Source: Candidatus Gastranaerophilales bacterium
GTDB taxonomy: Bacteria > Cyanobacteriota > Vampirovibrionia > Gastranaerophilales > Gastranaerophilaceae
Reading direction: 5' to 3'
Assembly: GCA_016282705.1 (NCBI GenBank)
Contig: JAEELO010000121.1
Coordinates: 68,189 to 108,272 of the forward strand
Length of the DNA stretch: 40,084 nt
Below, piece after piece: positions 26,543 through 34,893 of the stretch. The notes below the pieces were generated by a model, which did not search any database, was not told the DNA's origin, and saw nothing but the letters and a program-made list of their open reading frames with translations. Every line of letters starts with the position of its first letter. The first letter of the stretch is position 1. A program made the position numbers and the translations under genes.

Positions 26543-27985
26543 TTATACTCTGCCATATATATCCTGTAGTCGTTCTATATCATTTTCATCAAGGATATCA
26601 CCTTGCTGGACTTCCAAAACCTTTAATTGTTCTTTGCCGAAATTTTGTAAGGAATGAATTTCTTCTATTCCAATATCAATGCTCTCACCCGCATTAAGAG
26701 TAACTATTTCATCACCTTTTTGAATTGTTGCTGTACCTTCCAGTATTATCCAATGCTCGCTTCTGTGATGATGTAATTGAACACTTAATTTTGCATTGGG
26801 ATTAACTGTTATACATTTGGTTAAAAAGCCGTTACCGTTTTCGAGTACTGTATAATATCCCCAAGGCCTATACACTGTTTTATGAATTTCTCTTTTAGAT
26901 GCATTTTGACCATTCAATTTTTTATATATTGTATTTACACTTTTCAGAGATTTATTATCACTAACCAGAATTGCATCTTCTGTTTCAACAACAATTGTAT
27001 CTTTCAATCCAATAGTTGCGGCTAACTTTGAAGTTGAATAAACCATAGAATTCTTAGAATCCATATCAATAGTATTTCCGGTAAAATAGTTTCCATTTTT
27101 ATCTTTTGGTGAAATATCATATATGGCACTCCAAGAGCCTAAATCTTTCCATGCCGTATTTAAAGGAATCGTAGCCATTTTTTTACTTTTTTCCATCACT
27201 GCATAATCAATAGAAATATTTGGCATTTTTTCAAAATCATTCATTGATATAGATGGAATAGAGTCTGTAATTTTTTTGTTATTTAAAAGTTTATATATTT
27301 CAGGTGAATATTTTTTTAATTCCGCAAAAAATGTATCTGCAGTATACATATATAACCCTGAATTTATATAAAATCTACCTTTTAAACCGGCTTTTTGAAT
27401 TTTTGTTGAAGGTTTTTCTATAAATTTAGAAGTTTTTAAAGCAGCAGGTTCTATTTCAGTAATACTTTGATTTTTACGTGCTTTGATGTATCCAAAATTC
27501 TCATTTACCTCAGATGTTTCAGTACCAAAGGAGACAATATATCCGGCTTCAGCCAATTTAATACCTTTTGATACAATTTCAGAAAATTCTATGCGATTAG
27601 TTATTAATTGATCTGCAGGAACAGAAAGAATCACGGGAGATTTAACAGAATGATTCAAATTATCAATAATATACTTGACTGCTAATGCAATTGAAGGTGC
27701 AGTATTTCTAGAAACAGGTTCTGATACAATTTTATATTCATTTTTTCTGTAAAATTTATTTTGAAGAACTTTTAATTGCTCTTTCATTGAAGATATATAT
27801 TTAACATTAGTAGCTGTTATTATGTTTTTATCATCAATAAAATCTGCTATATTTAAAAATGTTTTTTGAAAAAGGGTGTAATCACCGCCAAGTTTAAACA
27901 TTTGTTTTGGAAACATTTCTCTGGATACAGGCCATAATCTGCTTCCGGAGCCACCTGCTAATATTATACAATATACCGAAGTCAT
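26543..27985 (-). CDS. manC: Bifunctional mannose-1-phosphate guanylyltransferase / mannose-6-phosphate isomerase
   Basis: Makes GDP-mannose for surface glycans. The N-terminal pyrophosphorylase signature is ILAGGSGSRLWPVSREMFPKQ. The central domain has FIEKP, FYINSGLYMY and IDYAVMEKS. The C-terminal part is the type II isomerase cupin: YRPWGYY, VNPNAKLSVQLHHHRSEHWIILEGTA, and a closing EIHSLQNFGKEQLKVLEVQ. The 480-residue length is typical of the AlgA/ManC fusion. GAGGA precedes the ATG, and a TATAAT on the minus strand lies near 28007-28012. First gene of the manC-dxr-aroQ operon, divergent from anmK. Confidence 0.95.
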   Translation of the reverse strand: MTSVYCIILAGGSGSRLWPVSREMFPKQMFKLGGDYTLFQKTFLNIADFIDDKNIITATNVKYISSMKEQLKVLQNKFYRKNEYKIVSEPVSRNTAPSIALAVKYIIDNLNHSVKSPVILSVPADQLITNRIEFSEIVSKGIKLAEAGYIVSFGTETSEVNENFGYIKARKNQSITEIEPAALKTSKFIEKPSTKIQKAGLKGRFYINSGLYMYTADTFFAELKKYSPEIYKLLNNKKITDSIPSISMNDFEKMPNISIDYAVMEKSKKMATIPLNTAWKDLGSWSAIYDISPKDKNGNYFTGNTIDMDSKNSMVYSTSKLAATIGLKDTIVVETEDAILVSDNKSLKSVNTIYKKLNGQNASKREIHKTVYRPWGYYTVLENGNGFLTKCITVNPNAKLSVQLHHHRSEHWIILEGTATIQKGDEIVTLNAGESIDIGIEEIHSLQNFGKEQLKVLEVQQGDILDENDIERLQDIYGRV

Positions 27986-28070
27986 AAAAATCCTCTATTC
28001 TTTTTGATTATACAATAAATTAAATAAATTTAGAAATTGTAAAAATCTTTTCTTCTTATAATTGTAAGCG

Positions 28071-28076
28071 TATAAT
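28071..28076 (+). promoter_or_regulatory. TATAAT box placed for a leaderless anmK mRNA
   Basis: TATAAT ends 6 nt before the anmK ATG, so the expected transcription start is the A of the ATG itself, and no Shine-Dalgarno exists. A second TATAAT at 28057-28062 could give a 14-nt leader instead, also without a ribosome site. Confidence 0.5.
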
Positions 28077-28082
28077 TTTTGT

Positions 28083-29210
28083 ATGAAAAACTATAAAACA
28101 ATTATATCAATGATGTCAGGTACCTCTGTTGATTCAATAGATGCCTGTCTGCTTAGAATATATGATAATTTAAAATTTGAAGTAATAGAAAGTTTTTCTA
28201 AGGAATATGATGCTATAACAAAAGAAAAAATACTTGCACTGGCAAACAATAATGCTAATGTAAAAGATGTCTGTATTATGAATTTTGTAGTAGGAGAGTT
28301 ATTTGCAGAGACAGCAAATTTTCTTATTAAAAAAAGCGGTATAGACAGAAAAGAAATAGATTTTATTTCATCTCACGGTCAGACAATATTTCATATACCA
28401 CAAGAAATAACAGTAGGAACTGTTACGACTAAAAGCACTCTTCAAATCGGTGATATATCTGTAATTGCACACAAAACAGGCATCACAACAGTGGGCGATT
28501 TCAGAACAAAGGATATGGCAGCAGGCGGTCAAGGAGCACCATTGGTTCCTTTTGCTGACAGAATTTTGTTCGGCACCGACAAAAACAGATTAATACAAAA
28601 TATAGGCGGAATTTCAAATGTTACTGTTTTAACCAATCAATGTGATATATTTGCCTTTGATAACGGCCCCGGGAATATGTTGATTGATTATTTTGTCTCA
28701 AAACTTTTCAATAAGCAGTTCGATAAAGATGGGGAAATAGCTTCAAAAGGAACAATAGATGAGAACTGGCTTAATTTATTATTAGAGGAGCCATATTATA
28801 AAATTCCTCCGCCTAAAACAACAGGCAGAGAACTATTTAATAATTCATATGCTGAAAAAATATATAAATCAGCACCAAAGAACAAGTATGATATTATTTC
28901 TACCATAACGGCATTAACAGCAAAAGTAATTTCAGATTCATATAAAAATTTTATCCTGCCTAAAACTAACATCGATGAAATTGTCATAGGCGGCGGTGGT
29001 GCTTATAATAAAACACTTATAAAATATATAAACTCTTATATGCCGAATATTTTATTAAAAACTCACAATGATTACGGCATTCCGGACAAATTAAAAGAAT
29101 GTATTGCATTTGCATATCTTGGATTTTATACTTTGAATAAAAAAACAAATAATATTCCCGAATGTACAGGTGCTTCAAAAGAAGTTATTATGGGAAAAAT
29201 TGCATATTAA
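28083..29210 (+). CDS. anmK: Anhydro-N-acetylmuramic acid kinase
   Basis: Phosphorylates and opens 1,6-anhydro-MurNAc released by lytic transglycosylases, returning it to MurNAc-6-phosphate for peptidoglycan recycling. Clear family markers: ISMMSGTSVDSIDACLL at the start, SSHGQTIFHIP, VGDFRTKDMAAGGQGAPLVPFAD, NIGGISNVT, FDNGPGNMLID, and the C-terminal IVIGGGGAYN. Length 375 is normal. There is no ribosome binding site; see the adjacent -10 box. It shows that the cell has and recycles peptidoglycan with anhydro ends. Confidence 0.97.
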   Translation: MKNYKTIISMMSGTSVDSIDACLLRIYDNLKFEVIESFSKEYDAITKEKILALANNNANVKDVCIMNFVVGELFAETANFLIKKSGIDRKEIDFISSHGQTIFHIPQEITVGTVTTKSTLQIGDISVIAHKTGITTVGDFRTKDMAAGGQGAPLVPFADRILFGTDKNRLIQNIGGISNVTVLTNQCDIFAFDNGPGNMLIDYFVSKLFNKQFDKDGEIASKGTIDENWLNLLLEEPYYKIPPPKTTGRELFNNSYAEKIYKSAPKNKYDIISTITALTAKVISDSYKNFILPKTNIDEIVIGGGGAYNKTLIKYINSYMPNILLKTHNDYGIPDKLKECIAFAYLGFYTLNKKTNNIPECTGASKEVIMGKIAY

Positions 29211-29231
29211 ATATAGTCTGATATATTGTTA

Positions 29232-29804
29232 TTAATAATTAATTTTAGAACGTTTTTCTGCTTTATCAATAAATGAAAAGAATTTTTTAGAAGGCATATA
29301 TGAAATTCCTTCCTTTTTTGTTCCGATAAATGCTCTTTTAATAGTTTCAGGAATGTCAAAAGAAGTATGAATAGAATAAACACTGTTATCATTCCGTTCT
29401 TGAGCTCTTCTGACGATAAAAGCAAGCATTGCCTCTCCCGCATTAGAATAATCATCATTAGTACAGAAATCTTCAATTAAAGTACACAAACCCGGATTTT
29501 TTTCATCAATACTTCTGTAATGATGAGTAGTTGTTGCAGATGAAACGATTTCACCCGTTTTGTCATCAACAAGAACATATACTTCCTTAGGAGTAATACC
29601 TTTAAAAATTGTATTTTTATAAGCATCTAATATTTTTCTTGTGTTATTATAATTCGCTGTTTCGTCAAATTCGGCCAATTTATCTTTATTTATTTTGTAC
29701 AATGTTGCATTATTTTTTTGTTTCGACTTTTCATCTTTTATACAACATTGCATCATTGCCCTTCCCCCGGCCTCCGGAGAAGTCAGAAAGCCTGATGTAA
29801 ACAT
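29232..29804 (-). CDS. GNAT-like acetyltransferase-fold protein, unnamed family
   Basis: A protein of 190 residues from ATG 29804, which has GGA 5 nt and AAGGA about 10 nt upstream; an ATG at 29831 would add nine residues. The middle reads like a GNAT core: a strand pair KEVYVLVDDKTGEIVSSATTTHHY, then LCTLIEDFCTNDDYSNAGEAMLAFIVRRAQERN, where the acceptor/acyl-CoA loop and the following helix would lie, and a strand SVYSIHTSFD. The usual (Q/R)xxGx(G/A) loop is weak (YSNAGEAM), so acetyl-CoA binding is not assured. The C-terminus is Lys/Phe-rich. It converges with anmK 21 nt away. Function and substrate unknown. Confidence 0.7.
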   Translation of the reverse strand: MFTSGFLTSPEAGGRAMMQCCIKDEKSKQKNNATLYKINKDKLAEFDETANYNNTRKILDAYKNTIFKGITPKEVYVLVDDKTGEIVSSATTTHHYRSIDEKNPGLCTLIEDFCTNDDYSNAGEAMLAFIVRRAQERNDNSVYSIHTSFDIPETIKRAFIGTKKEGISYMPSKKFFSFIDKAEKRSKINY

Positions 29805-29886
29805 TTCATTCCATTCCTTAATAATGTACATTTATACACTTATTCTTCTCTATTAAAACAATGTTGTAAAATTTTTTGCTAGCCGT

Positions 29887-29914
29887 TTGCTAAAAATAAA
29901 AAAAATCTTATAAT
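29887..29914 (+). promoter_or_regulatory. Promoter placed for a leaderless mRNA
   Basis: TTGCTA at 29887-29892, a 16-nt spacer and perfect TATAAT at 29909-29914, which ends 7 nt before the ATG at 29922. The predicted start of transcription is at or one base before the ATG; no Shine-Dalgarno is present. Confidence 0.55.
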
Positions 29915-29921
29915 TTAATAT

Positions 29922-30311
29922 ATGAAAATAAAAATTTTAAAAAATGCTTTTTTCTTATTAGCAACAAGTTTATTAATAAATATACCGGCTAATGCAAATT
30001 ATGATGTATCAATTCCTGTAGCAGGAGATACTATATCCAATGAAGAACTGCAATTTCAGGTTATAAGAAAAGTTTTTCATGTTGCCAGTTTAAAAAACCC
30101 TGTTTGTACTGATTTCAGTATAAAAGATACTCAAATTCTTCAATATCCGAAAAATGTAAAGAAAAGTAAAAAAGGGAAATATATAAAAGGATATTGGAAA
30201 GAAATTTGGACGGTAAATGCTTGTGAAAATTTTGTTCAAATTCCTGTAGATTTCTATATAAATAGGAAAGGTACTCAGTTTGAGCTAGATTACAATTCTG
30301 AAAATGAATAA
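29922..30311 (+). CDS. Small exported protein of unknown family with two cysteines
   Basis: A signal peptide fills the first 25 or so residues (KIKILKNAFFLLATSLLINIPANA, cleavage before NYDV). The mature protein of about 104 residues has two cysteines (VCTDF and NACENF) that could form one disulfide. A tryptophan-rich strand pair GYWKEIWTVNAC is followed by VQIPVDFYINRKGTQFEL, so the fold is probably a small beta sandwich or cystatin-like sheet. The family is not recognised. It seems to be transcribed from its own promoter as a leaderless message. Confidence 0.75.
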   Translation: MKIKILKNAFFLLATSLLINIPANANYDVSIPVAGDTISNEELQFQVIRKVFHVASLKNPVCTDFSIKDTQILQYPKNVKKSKKGKYIKGYWKEIWTVNACENFVQIPVDFYINRKGTQFELDYNSENE

Positions 30312-30389
30312 TTTATGTAAATATATAGAAGTTCACATAGCAAAAAAAATCTTTTGAATTTTTATTATTGCTGAATTGTGAGGTTAAAT

Positions 30390-30983
30390 ATGTTAAACGG
30401 AATTACTTCTCAAACATCCTTTAAAGGTTTTGTCCCTGTAAAACATTATGCATTAAACCCCAGAGACAATCGATATTGGAGAGTTACTAAAAAAGATAAT
30501 TTAAGAAAATGTCAAAGCTTTGTGGTCAGAAACCTTAACGGTACAGCTAAAAATTTAAGAAATGACGGATTTGTTAAGTTGTATTCTGCAAATGATTCGG
30601 ACTATCGCTATTGTCCTCAAGTACATTCGGTATATGATTTAGATTCTCCCGATATATATATGATTTCAGGTGTTGATGTTGATGACATCAAAAATATGGC
30701 AAAAAAAGTCGGAGTTGCAAAAAAAGAATCTATAAACAGAATTGGGAATACAAAATCATTTGAAGTAAAAGACACTTCTAACTTATTCTTTAAAGAAGTA
30801 AAAAAATTTATAAATAATATGTGTCGTCAGCTTCATTCAAGCGAAGAAGGTAATCTTGAATTAAGAGTATTTTATAAACCGCAATACAAAAAAGACGGAA
30901 CAGTAAAAGGTTTTCAATATGTAAGTGCGGAATTTGCAAAAGAAGATAAAACGAGCGGCTACATATTTACAAAAAATAAATAA
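30390..30983 (+). CDS. SFKG-motif protein of unknown function
   Basis: From ATG 30390 (GAGG 6 nt upstream) the 197-residue protein begins MLNGITSQTSFKGFVPVKHY, with the SFKG motif at residues 10-13; an in-frame GTG at 30378 overlaps the ribosome site and is rejected. The rest is mixed: YWRVTKKDNLRKCQSFVVRNLNG, an aspartate-rich stretch YDLDSPDIYMISGVDVDDI, then a basic helix and strands LELRVFYKPQYKKDGTVKGFQYVSAEF at the end. No signal peptide or membrane helix. The same motif occurs near the start of two otherwise unrelated proteins in this window, which suggests a shared targeting or processing signal rather than a fold. Family unknown. Confidence 0.78.
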   Translation: MLNGITSQTSFKGFVPVKHYALNPRDNRYWRVTKKDNLRKCQSFVVRNLNGTAKNLRNDGFVKLYSANDSDYRYCPQVHSVYDLDSPDIYMISGVDVDDIKNMAKKVGVAKKESINRIGNTKSFEVKDTSNLFFKEVKKFINNMCRQLHSSEEGNLELRVFYKPQYKKDGTVKGFQYVSAEFAKEDKTSGYIFTKNK

Positions 30984-31007
30984 ATTAAAAATAAGAAATA
31001 GATAACA

Positions 31008-31036
31008 GTACGCCTCCCTTATAAAGGAAGGCGTAC
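31008..31036. other. Strong hairpin without a T-run between convergent genes
   Basis: GTACGCCT-C-CCTT pairs with AAGG-A-AGGCGTAC over 13 bp with one mismatch, around a 3-nt loop. It is far more GC-rich than its surroundings, but no T-run follows on either strand, so it is not a classic terminator. A purine-rich stretch with repeated GGAAAGGAA follows at 31051-31083. Confidence 0.6.
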
Positions 31037-31089
31037 CGATTTATAAATACAAGGAAAGGAACTTGAGAATGGAAAGGAAAGGAATTATA

Positions 31090-31896
31090 TTACATATTTT
31101 GAATTTTATCTTTCATACCGTCCATGTCGTCCTTTAACATTTTCTTAACAACATCGTTTTGTGCATCCAACATTTTACAAACTGTTTCTATGTTTTTTAC
31201 TTTGTTTTGTAAAATAGTATCGGCATTTGACAATATATTACTTGTAACTTTTTGATATGCTGCGAGAGGAGCGCTTGATACACCTTGCAGTAAATTACCA
31301 ATCATTGTTGTTCCTACACCGAATGAACCCAAATATGGAGACATTGCCTGTAAGATACCGCCAATTCCTGCGACTACACCTGCAGCCGGAAGTAAAAAGC
31401 TGTCACCGAAACCAAAACCTGATGCCATACCTGCAGTATAAGCAAGTGCATTTACACCAGCAGAGCCTGCAACTTCAGCAACAGAAGTTAAAGATGAAGC
31501 ACCTCCTGTTAAGTATCCGGTTTCACCTGTTGTACCGAACCCCTGAATAATAGGACTTGCACCACCGGTAAAGCCTTTATATTGTGATAAAGAACCAATA
31601 CCGAATGAAGAATTAATTCCGCTTGTCATATTAGAAGGAGTCCAATAAGATGTGCCCGGTATATTAATTGATGTTCCGCCACCCATTGTTGACATAAATG
31701 AGCTTGGTGAAATCATACTGGCAATTTTCCATAAGAAACTGCCGGCTGTACCAAATCCACCGCCATCTGAGGCTGAACCGGATACCGTTATATCTCTTAA
31801 CAAGTCATACGTTTCAAATAATAACGCTTTTGCATCACTGCTTAATCCGCCGTATTTATTTGATATTACCAAATAACTGTCATTTTTATAACTCAT
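31090..31896 (-). CDS. Gly/Ser-rich protein of unknown family with a C-terminal coiled helix
   Basis: 268 residues in three parts. An N-terminal helical segment (SNKYGGLSSDAKALLFETYDLLRD) comes first. A long Gly/Ser/Ala-rich middle follows (about 40-215), with patches such as GGGFGTAGSF, GFTGGASP and ASGFGFGDSFLLPAAGVVAGIGGILQ that could form loosely packed hydrophobic helices. A charged C-terminal helix closes it (KVKNIETVCKMLDAQNDVVKKMLKDDMDGMKDKIQNM). No Sec signal peptide. AAGGAAAG lies 8 nt before the ATG. It follows the flagellin-like gene on the same strand, across a palindromic hairpin. Helical ends around a variable middle recall exported or self-assembling proteins; that is inference. 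Not recognised. Confidence 0.72.
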   Translation of the reverse strand: MSYKNDSYLVISNKYGGLSSDAKALLFETYDLLRDITVSGSASDGGGFGTAGSFLWKIASMISPSSFMSTMGGGTSINIPGTSYWTPSNMTSGINSSFGIGSLSQYKGFTGGASPIIQGFGTTGETGYLTGGASSLTSVAEVAGSAGVNALAYTAGMASGFGFGDSFLLPAAGVVAGIGGILQAMSPYLGSFGVGTTMIGNLLQGVSSAPLAAYQKVTSNILSNADTILQNKVKNIETVCKMLDAQNDVVKKMLKDDMDGMKDKIQNM

Positions 31897-31948
31897 CTCT
31901 TACTTTCCTTACGTGTTTATTTATGCCTGCACTAACCTTTTTTCTCTA

Positions 31949-31976
31949 TACAAAAGGGAAATATTTCCCTTTTGTA
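31949..31976 (-). terminator. Perfect 28-nt palindrome after the flagellin-like gene
   Basis: TACAAAAGGGAAAT and its exact reverse complement meet with no loop, directly after the TAG of the 328-residue protein gene. The arms carry GGG/CCC next to A4/T4, giving a terminator-like hairpin, but only about 50 nt separate it from the next gene's start. It may attenuate rather than stop transcription into that gene. Confidence 0.65.
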
Positions 31977-32963
31977 CTATGAGAATGTATTGAATGTATT
32001 TTCAACATTCTTCTGTAATACTGCCTTAACAGCATCTAATTCCGTTTGAAGTTCTTTTTGTTCTGTATCTATTTGATTTAATCTTAATTCTAAGATTTTA
32101 TCTTCTTGTTGTAATGATTTTGTTTGAGCATTTAAATCAGCAAACTTTTTATCATATTCATCTTGACTCATTGTATAGTCTCTTAATGCTGCATCATATG
32201 CTTCAGTATTATTTGTTCTCTTTGTATTTACATCAGTTGCACCAAATAATTCATCTCCTGTTGCAGGATCTATTGCATATAATGAAGAAAATCTGCCATT
32301 TGCATCTAATGTTACTTCAGCTTTTTCAAATACTTTATCTTCAGAAACTTCACTTTGTGTCATTATGTAAGAATTAATATCAGTGTTTCCGATAGCAGAT
32401 TGACTAATTGGGAAATAATGTGTTTGACCTGCATTATCAACATAATAAACCAACATATTATCGGTAACTGTACCTTCACCATAAGTTTCATTTATTAACG
32501 CAATTTTAGAAGAACTTTGATCTTCTGTTAAGAAGTTAATAAGAAATTCACCTTGTGGAGTAGATATAACTGTTGCACCTTTGTCTGCATCAGGACCCCA
32601 ATCGTAATTTTCATCATAAACGATTTTGGAATTTTCTAATTTTGTACCAACAGCAATGTCTTTTGTATAAGTACGTTTAGTATTTAAATAATACGAACCA
32701 TCATTATTTTGGTAATAACTTTTTACAATATAGCTGCCGTCTAATCCTTGTGTATTTGTTAAATTAAATGCATAATTAGACTCATAGAATTCCGTTTCTT
32801 CCGGCGGAATAGGCTTTTTCAATTCCAACAGCTTATTATATAAAGCATTAACTTCTTCAGCCAATGCAGTACGTTGTTGGTTTACTTGTTGACCTTCATA
32901 TTCTATGTTCGACTTTCTTGCCGTTATACCTAAGAATCTTGCTTGTGAAGCTGCTAAGCCCAT
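31977..32963 (-). CDS. MGLAASQAR-type protein with flagellin/hook-like topology
   Basis: The protein opens with MGLAASQARFLGITARKSNI and a long amphipathic helix to about residue 50 (QQVNQQRTALAEEVNALYNKLLELKK). A beta-rich acidic middle (about 60-235) follows, with Asp/Asn/Thr/Tyr-rich strands such as GSYIVKSYYQNNDGSYYL. A second coiled coil then runs to the end (DEYDKKFADLNAQTKSLQQE ... ELQTELDAVKAVLQKNVENTFNTFS). Helices at both ends flanking a variable middle are the plan of flagellins, hook-associated proteins and type III secretion tip or translocator proteins. I associate the MGLAASQAR start with repeated families in Gastranaerophilales. No signal peptide; GGAG 6 nt before the ATG. Function unknown. 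Confidence 0.78.
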   Translation of the reverse strand: MGLAASQARFLGITARKSNIEYEGQQVNQQRTALAEEVNALYNKLLELKKPIPPEETEFYESNYAFNLTNTQGLDGSYIVKSYYQNNDGSYYLNTKRTYTKDIAVGTKLENSKIVYDENYDWGPDADKGATVISTPQGEFLINFLTEDQSSSKIALINETYGEGTVTDNMLVYYVDNAGQTHYFPISQSAIGNTDINSYIMTQSEVSEDKVFEKAEVTLDANGRFSSLYAIDPATGDELFGATDVNTKRTNNTEAYDAALRDYTMSQDEYDKKFADLNAQTKSLQQEDKILELRLNQIDTEQKELQTELDAVKAVLQKNVENTFNTFS

Positions 32964-33127
32964 TTTTCTTCTCCAATTGTTATTTGTTATCCTATCCTGT
33001 ATATCGACCTTTTTTATACAGACTTTAGTTTTTAACTTTGTTTTGTAAAGTTATGTTAACAAATAGCAAAATGAATTCCTACTTACCTGTTTGCTTATTA
33101 ATGATTAATTTATAAAAATCAACATAA

Positions 33128-33160
33128 AAAATAGCACCATCTTAAAGATGGTGCTATTTT
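33128..33160 (-). terminator. Intrinsic terminator after the SFKG membrane protein gene
   Basis: A 14-bp perfect stem (AAAATAGCACCATC with GATGGTGCTATTTT) around a 5-nt loop, just after the stop of the gene at 33175-34875. It separates that gene from the flagellin-like gene downstream. Confidence 0.9.
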
Positions 33161-33174
33161 AATATTTAACGTGC

Positions 33175-34875
33175 TTATTTTTTGTTTACACTATCAGCTT
33201 TTTTATTTTTACCAAACAATTTTGAACTTAATTTATTAGCCATCGGAGTAATAAGAACAGGTCCTAAGTATCTGTATATAATTCCGAATATTACGAGAGT
33301 CTTAACTTTTTTCATACCGGCTTCAAATTTATCAGCCTCAAGTCTTCCTGCTAAATCAGAATATAAAGCTTTAACCTGAGATTGTACTTTTTCAACAAGA
33401 TCTTTAGAGGCATCAGGTGATGTTATTACTCCTTTAACAGAAGCTTGAACTTCTGAAAGTTTTTGTTTAGAGATTTGGAATGTTTTATTACCAACCAAAT
33501 CTTTTAAATGGTTACCTATTGTTTCACTAACAGCTTCAGCACCTTGTACTCTATCAAGCCCTGTTTTTCCTGCAACAGTTTTTACTTGTTCAACCAAATC
33601 ACTCAAATGAGTTTCAATTCCGTTTTTACCTGCTAAATCACGATAAAAACTTTTTCTGTTTGCTATATATTTTTCTGTACCTTTTGAAACAAAATCACTA
33701 ATTCTGCCTTCTAAAGTTAATGCGCCTGCTGTTGAAAATGCCCAAGTCATTGCATCATTAATTAACATTTGAGGTTTTTGTTCTTTTTTAATTTTCTTAT
33801 TTTTAGCAGTATTGAACATATAGAAACCTGATAATAAGAAACTTTCTCCGACTAGAAGCGCGGTAAAGCTTTTATCGGTTTTACTCAATTGAGATGCAAT
33901 CCATTGGAAAGGTTTTGAATTTGCAACTGATGGATATAATTTTTGAGAAAGTAATTTTGAAGCTTTATTAGAACATTTAGGAATCATAAGTGTAGCTGCA
34001 CCAACACCTAACGCCCCAAGAAGCAGTGGTTTCAAGATTCCTTTCTTTTCAGTTTTCTTTTCCTGATTATCAGAATTTAATTTTTGTTCTGTATTTTTTT
34101 CAGTTTTTAAAGAATCTAATAATTGAGGATTTTTGTCCGTTGTTGAAAAGGCTTTAAATAAGACTTTTTCATCTGCATTTTGGAACATATTATAATTTGT
34201 ATTAACTTTTGAATTTTCTATTGCTTTTTTAGATGATTTCTTTAAACCTAATGCACCAAGTATAACAGGAACAGCCATAATCGTTAATTTTGCTCTTAAA
34301 GGCATAAATATCGGCTGCAATAGTTTATCCATAACATTTTTAGATGTTTTTGCATAATTTCCGCTTGCCTTAGCGACCTTTTCCCCTTTAAAATTAGATA
34401 TTAATTTTGCGGCATATTCAGGTATTTTATTAAAAGCACCGGATTTTTCCATTGCTTTAGTTGCTTTTGAAATCGGAGGATTAATAAGAGCAGTAGCTGC
34501 CAGACCTAATATTCCGGAAGAAATTGATTTAGCTACCTGATATTGACATTTTTCTTTGTCTTCTTCCGTTTTTGCAGTAGCCATAATTGTTATTGGTCTT
34601 GCACCGCACGTAATTAATATTGCGAATAAGGCTTCGGCAAGTAGAGGTTTATCTCCGGCGAAATGAGCTACGTTGTGCAACCAAGTAGAAGGATCTTTCC
34701 CCTTAAAACTCACACGACCATCAGAATCTCTCTTGATGGTCGTGTTTATTTGGTCATTATTATTTTGTTGTAACTCGTATCTCTCTTTTGCACACTCTCT
34801 TTGTCTTTCAGGAGAGGCTTCGGACGCCCTGCCTTTCAGATATGCCTTATTGGTTGTAATAGAATTAATTTTCAT
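33175..34875 (-). CDS. SFKG-motif membrane protein of unknown family
   Basis: From ATG 34875 (GGAA 8 nt upstream; ATGs at 34881 and 34893 are in frame) the protein has 566 residues. It begins with a polar, basic stretch ending in the motif VSFKGKDPSTW (S56-G59). Hydrophobic segments follow, such as LAEALFAILITCGARPITIMA, SSGILGLAATALINPP, LTIMAVPVILGALGL, PLLLGALGVGAATLM, FTALLVGESFLLSGFYMF and LVIFGIIYRYLGPVLI. Between them lie long charged coiled regions, including about 370-510, rich in Val/Lys/Glu. The protein is thus probably a multi-pass membrane protein. The SFKG motif lies before the first hydrophobic segment. The family is not named to my knowledge. No promoter was firmly identified. 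Confidence 0.78.
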   Translation of the reverse strand: MKINSITTNKAYLKGRASEASPERQRECAKERYELQQNNNDQINTTIKRDSDGRVSFKGKDPSTWLHNVAHFAGDKPLLAEALFAILITCGARPITIMATAKTEEDKEKCQYQVAKSISSGILGLAATALINPPISKATKAMEKSGAFNKIPEYAAKLISNFKGEKVAKASGNYAKTSKNVMDKLLQPIFMPLRAKLTIMAVPVILGALGLKKSSKKAIENSKVNTNYNMFQNADEKVLFKAFSTTDKNPQLLDSLKTEKNTEQKLNSDNQEKKTEKKGILKPLLLGALGVGAATLMIPKCSNKASKLLSQKLYPSVANSKPFQWIASQLSKTDKSFTALLVGESFLLSGFYMFNTAKNKKIKKEQKPQMLINDAMTWAFSTAGALTLEGRISDFVSKGTEKYIANRKSFYRDLAGKNGIETHLSDLVEQVKTVAGKTGLDRVQGAEAVSETIGNHLKDLVGNKTFQISKQKLSEVQASVKGVITSPDASKDLVEKVQSQVKALYSDLAGRLEADKFEAGMKKVKTLVIFGIIYRYLGPVLITPMANKLSSKLFGKNKKADSVNKK

Positions 34876-34893
34876 ATTCATATTTCCATACAT

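Noticed and set aside
29207-29476. A separate 89-residue minus-strand gene
   Set aside because: It lies in another frame of the GNAT-like gene, with low-complexity Leu/Ile/Lys composition and no ribosome site.
31257-31550. Plus-strand frame opposite the Gly/Ser-rich gene
   Set aside because: Gln/Leu/His-rich translation is the usual antisense product of such sequence, and no ribosome site is present.
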